Origin: Lachnospiraceae bacterium
Lineage (GTDB): Bacteria; Bacillota; Clostridia; Lachnospirales; Lachnospiraceae
NCBI GenBank assembly: GCA_017431345.1
Contig: JAFRLH010000059.1
Coordinates: 62,001 to 126,000 of the forward strand
Length of the DNA stretch: 64,000 bases
Reading direction: 5' to 3'
Shown here: piece after piece, positions 23,675-31,623 of the stretch
How the letters are laid out: each line of letters starts with the position of its first letter
Position numbering within the stretch: position 1 is the stretch's first letter
Notes under the pieces: generated by a model
What the model was told of the DNA's origin: nothing
Database searches by the model: none
The model's input: the letters and a program-made list of their open reading frames with translations, nothing else
Translations under genes and position numbers: made by a program

Positions 23675-23851
23675 CTTTGTCAAACACATTCCCGGGCCTT
23701 CCTGCAATGGCACTTGTCAACCGCCACTTGCCTGCTGCCATCTTTGTCAAACACATTCCCGGACCCTTCCTGCAATGGCACTTGTCAACCGCCACTTGCC
23801 TGCTGCCATCTTTGTCAAACACATTCCCGGACCCTTCCTGCAATGGCACTT
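23675..23851. repeat. 68-bp tandem repeat, about 2.6 copies
   Basis: Units begin with ctttgtcaaacacattcccg at 23675, 23742 and 23810 (spacing 67 and 68) and are otherwise nearly identical; the third is cut after tgcaatggcactt near 23851. Because 68 is not a multiple of three and every frame is broken between copies, it is not coding. On the minus strand each full unit carries two TTGACA sequences. It lies just upstream of the oxidoreductase gene that starts at 23606. Confidence 0.9.
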
Positions 23852-23888
23852 ACGCAATCCGTGCACAGATCGGTATAATTTCTGCTTT

Positions 23889-24078
23889 ATGGTCTTCAGC
23901 TGTGCACAAACAAGATTCGGCCGACAAATTATGGTCTCTTCATTGTGCATACATTAGCTATTTATTTCTTTTTAGGATCCGCTTTTCAGCTAAATTCTGT
24001 ATTTTCCTGGTCAAAAGCATGCATATAGCAGACCTTAATTTTTCCTAAAGATATCTTTTGTGCACGGTGACAGACCAT
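23889..24078. promoter_or_regulatory. Three copies of an operator-like motif ATGGTCT-N6/7-GTGCAY
   Basis: Copies are at 23889-23907 (ATGGTCT, 6 bases, GTGCAC), 23931-23950 (ATGGTCT, 7 bases, GTGCAT) and, inverted, 24060-24078 (GTGCAC then AGACCAT). Further TGTGCA or TGCACA boxes occur near 23861 and 24103. They fill the 556-bp gap between the SDR gene and the oxidoreductase operon, together with the tandem repeat. Binding of a regulator, perhaps the divergent AraC protein, is inference. Confidence 0.45.
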
Positions 24079-24162
24079 AATTATTAACTATGAAGGTTTC
24101 TATGCACAAAGCAGGCAGAAAATGCTGATCAAATCCCGTTGTGAGAAGCTTCTCTGCCAAAA

Positions 24163-25152
24163 TTACCTTCCCCAGCCGTAAGCCTTTCCCGGCGCCTTGT
24201 AATCCGGGCCGAGCATCTCTTCCTTCACTGCTTTCCGCAGTTCTTCCACATTCCACCAGGGCCCTTTGTCGCCGTTCGTGATCATGGTTCCGAGCTCCGG
24301 CTGACTATACGCCTGGAATCTGCCGGATGATTTGATCGAGAAGATCGAGCCATTGATGTAGTCATCCAGGCAGAGCACTGCGCAGAACGGCGCCAGGTTC
24401 GCGGGATCGCCGTGATCCGCTTCGACAACGGCCAGCACCTTCGGATCCGGCGCGTGACCGGCTGCCGTGATCTGTCTGATCAGCGCATTATATTCCACCG
24501 CGTGGGAAGGAGATTCGCCCTGCGGGCAGATGCAGTTGACAGTGATGCCGAACTGATCCAGTTCCTTCGCTGCCGCCCATGTCAAACCGACCATGGAAGC
24601 AGTAGATGCGCTGTAGCCGTCATTGTTCGCCAGGCCTGTCCAGGCGTCGCTGGAAACATTGATGATCCTGCCGTATCCCTGCTCCTTCATATAAGGAAGG
24701 GCGAAATGCATCAGTGCCACGGCGCCTTTCGCACGGCTGCCCATGAAAAGATCCCAGTTCGCTTCATCCATCGTGGCAATATCGCCGGTGCCCATGCCGG
24801 CAGCGGAATTGACGATGATATCGATTCTTCCCCAGGTATCAACTGCCGTTTTTACCATTTCCTCAGCGGTCTTCCAGTTAGAGCAGTCTCCGTAAAAGGC
24901 TTTCGCCTCACCGCCCTCTGCGATAATGGCATTTGCCGTTCCTTCCGCATCGCCTTTCAGCCTGCAGAATTCCGCCCAGTCTTCTTCCGGCATGTCTTCT
25001 TTATGGTATTTCTGTGCGGAAAGACCATTCGGCTTCCTGTTGTTCGTGATGACCTTCGCACCGAGTCTTGCGAGACCGATGGCAATGCCTTTGCCGATTC
25101 CCTGGCCGGATCCTGATACGATTGCAACTTTTCCTTCCAGACACTTTTCCAT
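24163..25152 (-). CDS. Short-chain dehydrogenase/reductase-like protein lacking the catalytic lysine
   Basis: A 329-residue Rossmann protein. The cofactor motif SGSGQGIGKGIA is near the N-terminus, then NSAAGMGTG and INVSSDAWTG. The active-site tetrad is altered: the usual YxxxK reads YSAST, with Tyr180 present but Thr184 where lysine is expected (codon ACT). Related proteins include (3R)-hydroxyacyl-CoA dehydrogenase and hydroxysteroid dehydrogenase-type SDRs. The C-terminal 60 residues (PWWNVEELRKAVKEEM to AYGWGR) extend beyond a minimal SDR. AAAGGAG precedes the ATG. A small palindrome TAAGAATAATCTTA (25178-25191) lies just upstream. Redox activity is doubtful without the lysine. Confidence 0.85.
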   Translation of the reverse strand: MEKCLEGKVAIVSGSGQGIGKGIAIGLARLGAKVITNNRKPNGLSAQKYHKEDMPEEDWAEFCRLKGDAEGTANAIIAEGGEAKAFYGDCSNWKTAEEMVKTAVDTWGRIDIIVNSAAGMGTGDIATMDEANWDLFMGSRAKGAVALMHFALPYMKEQGYGRIINVSSDAWTGLANNDGYSASTASMVGLTWAAAKELDQFGITVNCICPQGESPSHAVEYNALIRQITAAGHAPDPKVLAVVEADHGDPANLAPFCAVLCLDDYINGSIFSIKSSGRFQAYSQPELGTMITNGDKGPWWNVEELRKAVKEEMLGPDYKAPGKAYGWGR

Positions 25153-25321
25153 TTCTGCTCTCCTTTTCTTTTGATTATAAGAATAATCTTACAACCGCAG
25201 CAAATTTATACTATTACTATAGCCAAGTGCCGGATTTCAGGATATAATAAATCTGCAGAAATACGTCCATTTCTGCAGAATGTGCAATGGATGAAACTGT
25301 CGAATTTGTGAAAAAACCCGT

Positions 25322-25486
25322 TGTCATTCTGAGGGCAGCTCGCTGTCCGAAGAATCCACCGCGTACCGTCTTCGGTTTCAGGAAAACCGCCGGCTGCAAA
25401 GCGAAGATCCTTCGGCGCTTCTGCACCTCAGGATGACATCGTAGGGAGACACGGAACCGTCCCCTGTCTCCTCAGGATGACATCGT
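25322..25486. repeat. Dispersed cattctgag/ctcaggatgaca repeat with inserted GGGACGGTTCT-type hairpin
   Basis: The stretch from tcattctgagggcagctcgc (25325) to cttctgcacctcaggatgac (25437) matches the widespread palindromic repeat family with ends TCATTCTGAG and CTCAGGATGA and inner gaagaatcc/gatccttcg. Its right end CCTCAGGATGACATCGT (25426-25442) is repeated exactly at 25470-25486. Between the two copies lies a 27-base piece containing GGAGACA...TGTCTCC and ggaaccgtcccc. This looks like one repeat element inserted into another with a 17-bp target duplication, or a tandem duplication. It fills much of the 416-bp gap between the SDR and AraC genes. Confidence 0.75.
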
Positions 25487-25568
25487 GCGGAGCCGCAGCA
25501 AATGAAACAGAGAGCGCGGGAGAACCATCCTCTTCTTTGTTTCTCCGGCTCCCTGGAGGTATCGATCT

Positions 25569-26735
25569 ATGGAAAGAATTCTGGATCCCGATGAAATTCT
25601 CCGCCTGTTCTATAATTCCTTTAAGATTCCCGCCGGCCTTTTCGACCGTTCCGGCAAGCTGCAGAAGCTGTTTTTCAACAGCGGCGCCAAACTGACGAAA
25701 CTGTACCTGGCGGATGCAGATACAGTGCTGCACAATTCTTTCAGCCGCGGTTCCGATGGCAATTCCGGCTATCCTTCTTCCAGCCCCAACGCTCACGACA
25801 GCGGCGTTTTCGGTGAGTCGGCCGTTCTTTTACTGGACGAAAATGGATCCTGTTGGTGTGTGATCCCGTATCATGAAGAAAGGATCCTGCTCGGGCCTGT
25901 CCAGACCGGCCGCAATCCGCTGTTTGCCTATGAAGGAATCCCCGAGCATACCGGTAAAGGCTTTCATAACATCGCGCGTTACGTCGTTTCTCTTCTTCAC
26001 AGTGAGGACTGTCCGCTGACCGACCGGGAAGATGCCTATACGGAAGCATTTGCTGCCAGGCACATGTACAGCAAAGCCTATGCCGATATTGAACTGCAAA
26101 GCTTTGACGACCTTTTCTTATGTGTTATGACCGGTGACAGGACCCGGCTCGATACCCTCCTGCACTCCGGCAGCTATCTGCGCTACCTGGACAGCGTCAT
26201 GACCGATCTGCAGACAGCAAGAACGGTCTTCCAGTTCAATCTCGCCAAAACATACCACAGCGCCCAGCAGTCCCGCGCCTCGATCAGCGACCTGACACCG
26301 CTCGTGGATATGTATCTCTCGGAATCCGCCGGCTACAGATCCCTGGCGGCTTTTAAATCCGGCATGCTCCGCATGCTTTATGACTTCACACGCTATGTGA
26401 GTCAGTACAGGGATGATCGTTATTCTCCTCTGGTCAACCAGGCGATCATGTTCATCCGGGAGAACATCTATGCCCAGCCGACGGTCGAAGAGATAGCAGC
26501 GCACTGCATGGCCAGCCTCTCCACCCTGCAGCACCGTTTCAAGGAAGAGACCGGCATGTCCGTAAAAGAAAAAATACGCCGGTCCAAGATGGAACGGGCG
26601 TGCTTTTTCCTGAAAAATACAGATTTGTCCTGCAGCGATATCGCTTACAGGATGGGGTACGGTTCCCAAAGCTACTTCATCAAACAATTCCGCAGCATGA
26701 CCGGCATGACGCCGGCGGAATATCGAAGGCAGTAG
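25569..26735 (+). CDS. AraC-family transcriptional regulator
   Basis: A 388-residue protein. The last 100 residues form the double helix-turn-helix: FIRENIYAQPTVEEIAAHCM, LSTLQHRFKEETGMSVKEKI, LSCSDIAYRMGYGSQSYFIK and FRSMTGMTPAEYRRQ. The N-terminal 280 residues (ILRLFYNSFKIPAGLFDRSG onward) are a PAS/GAF-like sensory domain often found in clostridial regulators of uptake and catabolic genes; no cupin is seen. GGAGG lies 9 bases before the ATG. It is divergent from the SDR gene and the best candidate to control the SDR, oxidoreductase and PheS-PheT-like genes. Confidence 0.9.
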   Translation: MERILDPDEILRLFYNSFKIPAGLFDRSGKLQKLFFNSGAKLTKLYLADADTVLHNSFSRGSDGNSGYPSSSPNAHDSGVFGESAVLLLDENGSCWCVIPYHEERILLGPVQTGRNPLFAYEGIPEHTGKGFHNIARYVVSLLHSEDCPLTDREDAYTEAFAARHMYSKAYADIELQSFDDLFLCVMTGDRTRLDTLLHSGSYLRYLDSVMTDLQTARTVFQFNLAKTYHSAQQSRASISDLTPLVDMYLSESAGYRSLAAFKSGMLRMLYDFTRYVSQYRDDRYSPLVNQAIMFIRENIYAQPTVEEIAAHCMASLSTLQHRFKEETGMSVKEKIRRSKMERACFFLKNTDLSCSDIAYRMGYGSQSYFIKQFRSMTGMTPAEYRRQ

Positions 26736-26874
26736 GAGCACCGCAATTATGATCACTGGTTTAGCCGGCAGTTTCCTCTGCGGCTATAAGCCGCTGTTCA
26801 CTGTTTGCCCCTAAAGTGGCTCTGAATGGTTCGCTTCCCGCACTGCGGTCACAAGCAGACGCTGAAGAGTTGTT

Positions 26875-27618
26875 TTACTGTCTCTTCCCAACCAGTTCAC
26901 CCTGGCTCCGCAGGATCTGCTTGTTCATAAACGCCAGCATCGCTTCCGCAGCTTCTGCCTGCTGTCTTTCACGGCTGATCTGTGCCGTTCCGTCACCTTT
27001 CTGCTCTCCGTAATTGCCGAACTGTGCATGATTGCCGCCTCTGATGACCACTTTTTCCGGCTCTTTCGAAAAGAAGCCATCCCCGGCCTGCAGCTTGTCC
27101 GCATTCAGGACACCGTCTTCACTGCCATAGATCTCGATTGCTCTTTCATCCACCGCTTCCGTCGGATACGATGCCAGCAGGATCAGCCCGTCCAGATCAT
27201 TTTTCCCGGCAAAGGAAGCCGCCATCGCCCCGCCGAGCGAGTGTCCGCCAATGTACCAGTGATCATACTCATGCTGTGCCATCACCGCGGAAGCTTTATT
27301 CGCCCCGAAGACCGCCAGGTTGGCCGGCATTTTTATCAGGAAACAGTCGATCCCGCCTTCCGCCAGACGGCTAAGCAGCGGAACATAGGCTGTATACTCT
27401 ACTTTCCCGCCGGGATAAAAGATCAGCGCAGTCTCCGTCCCCGGACCGTCCAGGAACAGGCCTTCTCCGGTCTCCAAGATTCCAACATCGTCTTCCGTAT
27501 CTGTAAGAAACGCGCGGACATCATCGGAAGCATGATAATAATTCAGCACATATGCCGCGCCTCCAATCAAAACAACCATTATACCAGCCAGAATGAACAG
27601 AAGAATCCTTTTTTTCAT
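26875..27618 (-). CDS. Membrane-anchored alpha/beta hydrolase
   Basis: A 247-residue protein with an N-terminal signal anchor (MKKRILLFILAGIMVVLIGG). The hydrolase domain has ALIFYPGGKVEYTAYVPLLS, FLIKMPANLAVF, the nucleophile elbow GGHSLGGAMAA and a C-terminal GGNHAQFGNYG with the catalytic histidine. This matches the Abhydrolase_5 type of small, often dienelactone hydrolase-like enzymes, acting outside the membrane. The substrate is unknown. It is alone on the minus strand, separated from the glycyl radical operon by 420 bp. Confidence 0.85.
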   Translation of the reverse strand: MKKRILLFILAGIMVVLIGGAAYVLNYYHASDDVRAFLTDTEDDVGILETGEGLFLDGPGTETALIFYPGGKVEYTAYVPLLSRLAEGGIDCFLIKMPANLAVFGANKASAVMAQHEYDHWYIGGHSLGGAMAASFAGKNDLDGLILLASYPTEAVDERAIEIYGSEDGVLNADKLQAGDGFFSKEPEKVVIRGGNHAQFGNYGEQKGDGTAQISRERQQAEAAEAMLAFMNKQILRSQGELVGKRQ

Positions 27619-28038
27619 TTCAAATCCATACTTCCGCTTTCTATCGGATATGACTCCGTCGCATCCCGGATCAATTTTGTGCGAACCGGAATGATTTTCA
27701 GACTACAGGTACCCCACGACTTATACTATAACATACTCTCTCAATAAAAGATGGGCATATTTAGCAGCAATTATTCACCAAGGTACCCCTTTGCCCGCAG
27801 TTTTTCAATTTATTTCATCAGACAACCGGAGAAAACAGGGTACCTGTTCGAACATTTATTTCTGATTTCGCACAAATCAACACAACCAATTCTCTATAAA
27901 TCCAAAGCCGGGGTACCTTCATCCATTCAACAGCTATATTTTGCACAAAATGCCATCCTCACATCTCCGCATGAAAAAGACCAGAGAATTCCTCTCTGGC
28001 CATGGCTGCATTCTGCTCCATTATATATGCTGATCTGC
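27619..28038. other. Intergenic region with four GGTACC palindromes
   Basis: No gene is supported. GGTACC occurs at 27708, 27782, 27839 and 27912, about one every 68 bases. TTTGTGCGAA (27676), TTCGCACAAA (27868) and TTTTGCACAAAA (27939) add a second recurrent palindromic box. The region lies 5' of the alpha/beta hydrolase and 3' of the activase gene, so it probably regulates the hydrolase. A terminator for the activase gene is at its right end. Confidence 0.4.
27973..27999 (-). terminator. Terminator of the glycyl radical operon
   Basis: On the minus strand CCAGAGA (27999-27993) pairs with TCTCTGG (27987-27981) and is followed by TCTTTTTC, 40 bases after the activase stop. Confidence 0.65.
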
Positions 28039-29022
28039 TCACGCCTTCAGTTCCTCTTCCGTCACATTGATCTTCCCGCTTTCAGCGCTGTACACCTCCA
28101 TCCCGGAGATCCTGATATCGAACGGCCACTCTCTGTCACACAGGAAGCCCATCCGCTCATACACATCGAACCGGTTCATCGGCTTTCTGTCCTCCAGCGG
28201 ATACGGCCGCTGCAGCTGCCGGTACGCGTGGATTCCCAGCCTGTGATACGGCAGGAATTCCAGCTCCGCGCAGTTCTTAAGGCCTGCACAGAATTCCGCT
28301 GTGGCAAGAATGTTGTCCGCTTTGTCATTGACGCCTTCCACCACCGGTACCCTGACATGAATGGCATCCTTCTTACAGATCTCATCCGCCAGTTTCAGAT
28401 TGGCGAGGATCTTCCCGTTGCTGCCTCCCGTCCACTTTTTATGCATTGTGGGAGACATGCATTTTATGTCTGCGTAGACCATGTCCAGTTTCGGAATGAT
28501 GCGCTTCACATTTTCCGGGTCCGTATACAGATCCAGTTCCGCACACGTATCGATACCGGAATCGATGCATTCGTCCAGCAGCGCTTCTGCAAAATCCGTC
28601 TGACAGAAAACGTCACCGCCGGAGAGCGTCACACCGCCGTCAGAGAAGAAATAAAAGATCTCATCCTTGCGGATCTCCTTCATGACTTCCTCGACGGTCA
28701 TTTCTCTCCCATAGATCTGCTGGGCGCGGAAATTGCATACATCGACGCAGTGGAAACAGTTCCGGCACTTTTTCTGATCCCGGACCACTTTCCCGTCCGC
28801 CGTAAACGCCAGCGCCTGTTCCGGACATCTGAGGATGCAGGCCCCGCAGGACCTGCACCGTTCTTTTTTATAATAGACTTCGCGGGGGAGCTTCTGCGAC
28901 TCCGGCGTGGAACACCAGGCGCAGTGCAGATGGCAGCCTTTAAAGAAGACTACCGTCCGCATACCTTTTCCGTCATTTAACGAAATCCGCTCGATCCGCA
29001 GAATCACTGCTTTTTCCGACAT
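28039..29022 (-). CDS. Glycyl radical enzyme activating protein (radical SAM)
   Basis: A 327-residue activase. The radical SAM cluster motif is CHLHCAWC (CxxxCxxC), in the context FFKGCHLHCAWCSTPE. An inserted pair of ferredoxin motifs, CRSCGACILRCP and CRNCFHCVDVC, gives two extra [4Fe-4S] clusters as in activases other than PflA. SGGDVFCQTDFAEALLDEC and KCMSPTMHKKWTG are typical later motifs. It uses S-adenosylmethionine and an electron to abstract hydrogen from the glycine of the enzyme encoded 14 bp upstream. Confidence 0.95.
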   Translation of the reverse strand: MSEKAVILRIERISLNDGKGMRTVVFFKGCHLHCAWCSTPESQKLPREVYYKKERCRSCGACILRCPEQALAFTADGKVVRDQKKCRNCFHCVDVCNFRAQQIYGREMTVEEVMKEIRKDEIFYFFSDGGVTLSGGDVFCQTDFAEALLDECIDSGIDTCAELDLYTDPENVKRIIPKLDMVYADIKCMSPTMHKKWTGGSNGKILANLKLADEICKKDAIHVRVPVVEGVNDKADNILATAEFCAGLKNCAELEFLPYHRLGIHAYRQLQRPYPLEDRKPMNRFDVYERMGFLCDREWPFDIRISGMEVYSAESGKINVTEEELKA

Positions 29023-29036
29023 AATGCCTCCCGAAA

Positions 29037-31424
29037 TCAGGCGATCTCCGAATGGTTCGTTCTGGAAATGATGTCATCCTGCACTTCCTTGCCAAGCTCT
29101 GTGAAATACGCAGTATAGCCGGCTACTCGCACCATCAGTCCGGTATAATCATCCGGATGCTGCTGCGCGTCAATCAGCGTCTCTGTATCCACGACATTGA
29201 ACTGTGCATGGAATACGCCAAGCGAGCACAGGCTGCGCAGATAGTTCATCAGCTCCTTCGTGGAATTCGGATTGTCACGGAACGTGGTATCCATCTTGAC
29301 ATTCAGCAGCGTTCCCTGGTTGAAACGGCCGTGCGGGATATTCGCGATGGATTTCAGCACCGCGCCCATGCCTTCCGTATCAGTTCCCTGGTTCGGGGAT
29401 ACGCCATCGGCCAGCGGCTTCCATGCGTTTCTTCCGGACGGCAGTGCGCCGACTTCCAGACCGAAAGGCGTGTTTCCGGAAACGGGCAGGATACCGGGGG
29501 TCATCTTTCCGAATTTGCTCGTATAGGATTCGATATCATCGGCGATGAAGCAGAAGAGATCACCGGTCAGTTCGTTGGTCTCCTCCTCGTCATTTCCGTA
29601 CTTGGGCGCCTCGTCACACATGCGCTTGACATCCTCAAAGCCCACGAAATCCGCATCCAGCGCATCCAGCAGACGCTGCATAGTGATCTTCTTATCATCA
29701 AATACCAGCTTCTTGACGGCGATCACGCTGTTGACCAGGTCAGCAACGCCGATCGCGTCGATGCCGTTTCCGAGATTGTACTTCGCACCGCCCCATGCAT
29801 AGTCCTTCGCATTGTCGATGCACTCATTGAAGGAAAGCGAAAGCGCCGGCACGACATTCTGCAGACCGATATCGTCGTTTACATTGCTGGCGGCAACGGT
29901 TCCGCGGATCTCGTAGCTGATCTGCTTCTTGACAGCTTCCAGGAACTCCTCGAATGTCTTGAATTCCGTCGGATCTCCGGTCTTTATGGACGCCTGTACG
30001 CCGTACTTCCTGCTCTTTCCGTTCAGCAGCGCATATTCAACAGCTGATCCAAGGTTGAAATCCGCATAGGCGGTATAGCATCTCTGTCTGCCGGCCAGGT
30101 TGGTCTCCACGCATCCGCAGGGATTCCAGTCATAGGCTTCCTTGAGCGGAATGCCTTTGTTCAGCATCATCTCAATACCGACATTGTCATTGTGGAACGC
30201 CGGGAAACCGGTGCCGAGCTTGATGACTTCCGCGATCTTCTTCAGGAATTTGGAAGGATTGCGGGACATATTGTAACGCACGGACAGGGAAGGCTGATAC
30301 AGCTGTACATCCGCCGTCGCCTGGAGGATCATATAGGAAACATCATTGACGGCGTCCATGCCGCGGTCATCAATACCGCCGCAGCAGACGTTCTGGAACA
30401 TCGGATAACCGGCAGAGAACTGCGCGGTCACCTGGTCCTGGAACAGGCACTGCTCGGAGAATTTCACCCACAGGCAGTCAAGCAGTTCCTGCGCTTCATC
30501 CGGTGTAAGCCGGCCGGCTTCCACCTCCGCTTTATAGAACGGATACAGATACTGATCCATTCTGCCGGGGTTATAGCTGGCCGCGTTCTGCTCCATGAAA
30601 ATGCAGTTCTGATAGATGTACATGGACTGGATCGCTTCGCGGAATGTGCGTGCAGGCTTTTCCGGTACATGATCACATGTTGCAGCGATGTCCAGAAGCT
30701 CCTGTTTCCTCTTCTCATCCGTGCATTCGGCAGCCTGTCTTCTCGCCTCATCCGCATAACGATGGCCGAGCAAGGCAATGCCTTCAGCAGCAAGCTTCAT
30801 AGCCTTAAGATATTCGATCTTCTCATAATCGCCGGCCACACAGACATCCAGTCCGGCCATTACACTGTCAATGTGGGCGATAATGCCTTCCATCCCCTGT
30901 CTGATCACGTTCTCATATCCCGCAGTGGTCTCGCCCCAGCCGCGGACGGCTTTCCGGTTGATATACAGCGCGCCGCAGTCGCGCATTACTGCTGCGAAAT
31001 CCGGGCACTGCACCAGCCACTGTTCATACGTGGAACGGCCTTTCCAGTAGGGACGGATGATCTCTTCGAATGCCTTCCTGTCTTCCGGACGGAGATAGAA
31101 AGGATCGTAGCGGCGCTCCGCGATCGTATCCAGTTCTTCGTCCAGGACGGACCAGCACTTGTCAACGGAAAGGATGCCGCCGCGCTGTTTGCTGCCGGCA
31201 TTTCCGACGATCAGTTCATCCGGCCAGATCGGCACGGTCTTTTCGAGACACTGTTTCTTAAAGGCGTATGCTTTCTTTACGCACAGAGGCTGTCCTTCCG
31301 CCTCCTGGAACCCTGCGGTCAGGATCAGCGCATTCTCGAGATCCATTTCCGGCTTGGTGTTCAGTACACGCTGTTTCAGACGTTCAATACGATCCATGTA
31401 TCCTTTTCTTTCCGTGTTCTCCAT
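29037..31424 (-). CDS. Glycyl radical enzyme, PFL/diol-dehydratase-like family, substrate unknown
   Basis: A 795-residue enzyme. The glycyl radical loop RVAGYTAYF places the radical at about Gly769. The thiyl cysteine is in WNPCGCVETN (Cys about 437), with the GCxE glutamate shared by eliminases such as diol dehydratases, choline lyase, isethionate lyase and by arylacetate decarboxylases. The following TNLAGRQRC differs from the ones I can recall well. AGGAGG precedes the ATG. An AraC regulator gene lies just upstream on the same strand and the activase just downstream. No microcompartment shell genes, alcohol dehydrogenase or small decarboxylase subunit are nearby, which argues against choline, propanediol and 4-hydroxyphenylacetate decarboxylase types. 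Confidence 0.93.
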   Translation of the reverse strand: MENTERKGYMDRIERLKQRVLNTKPEMDLENALILTAGFQEAEGQPLCVKKAYAFKKQCLEKTVPIWPDELIVGNAGSKQRGGILSVDKCWSVLDEELDTIAERRYDPFYLRPEDRKAFEEIIRPYWKGRSTYEQWLVQCPDFAAVMRDCGALYINRKAVRGWGETTAGYENVIRQGMEGIIAHIDSVMAGLDVCVAGDYEKIEYLKAMKLAAEGIALLGHRYADEARRQAAECTDEKRKQELLDIAATCDHVPEKPARTFREAIQSMYIYQNCIFMEQNAASYNPGRMDQYLYPFYKAEVEAGRLTPDEAQELLDCLWVKFSEQCLFQDQVTAQFSAGYPMFQNVCCGGIDDRGMDAVNDVSYMILQATADVQLYQPSLSVRYNMSRNPSKFLKKIAEVIKLGTGFPAFHNDNVGIEMMLNKGIPLKEAYDWNPCGCVETNLAGRQRCYTAYADFNLGSAVEYALLNGKSRKYGVQASIKTGDPTEFKTFEEFLEAVKKQISYEIRGTVAASNVNDDIGLQNVVPALSLSFNECIDNAKDYAWGGAKYNLGNGIDAIGVADLVNSVIAVKKLVFDDKKITMQRLLDALDADFVGFEDVKRMCDEAPKYGNDEEETNELTGDLFCFIADDIESYTSKFGKMTPGILPVSGNTPFGLEVGALPSGRNAWKPLADGVSPNQGTDTEGMGAVLKSIANIPHGRFNQGTLLNVKMDTTFRDNPNSTKELMNYLRSLCSLGVFHAQFNVVDTETLIDAQQHPDDYTGLMVRVAGYTAYFTELGKEVQDDIISRTNHSEIA

Positions 31425-31623
31425 CTGTTTCCTCCTGTTATGGATATGAAAATGTTTTGTTCTCAGGCTCGCCGGAGCTGCCCTGTTCCTGCCGCGGGCG
31501 GCATGCAGACAGTCCGTACTCTATATCCATATCCTAACATTTTCTTCTTTCCCCTGATATGAATTGACTGTCAGAAAATATACAAATCCAATCTAAAAGA
31601 ATACATCGTATAGGAAAAATCCT

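Noticed and set aside
23675-23851. Possible CRISPR array
   Set aside because: The 68-bp units are adjacent with no variable spacers and no cas genes are present; it is a plain tandem repeat.
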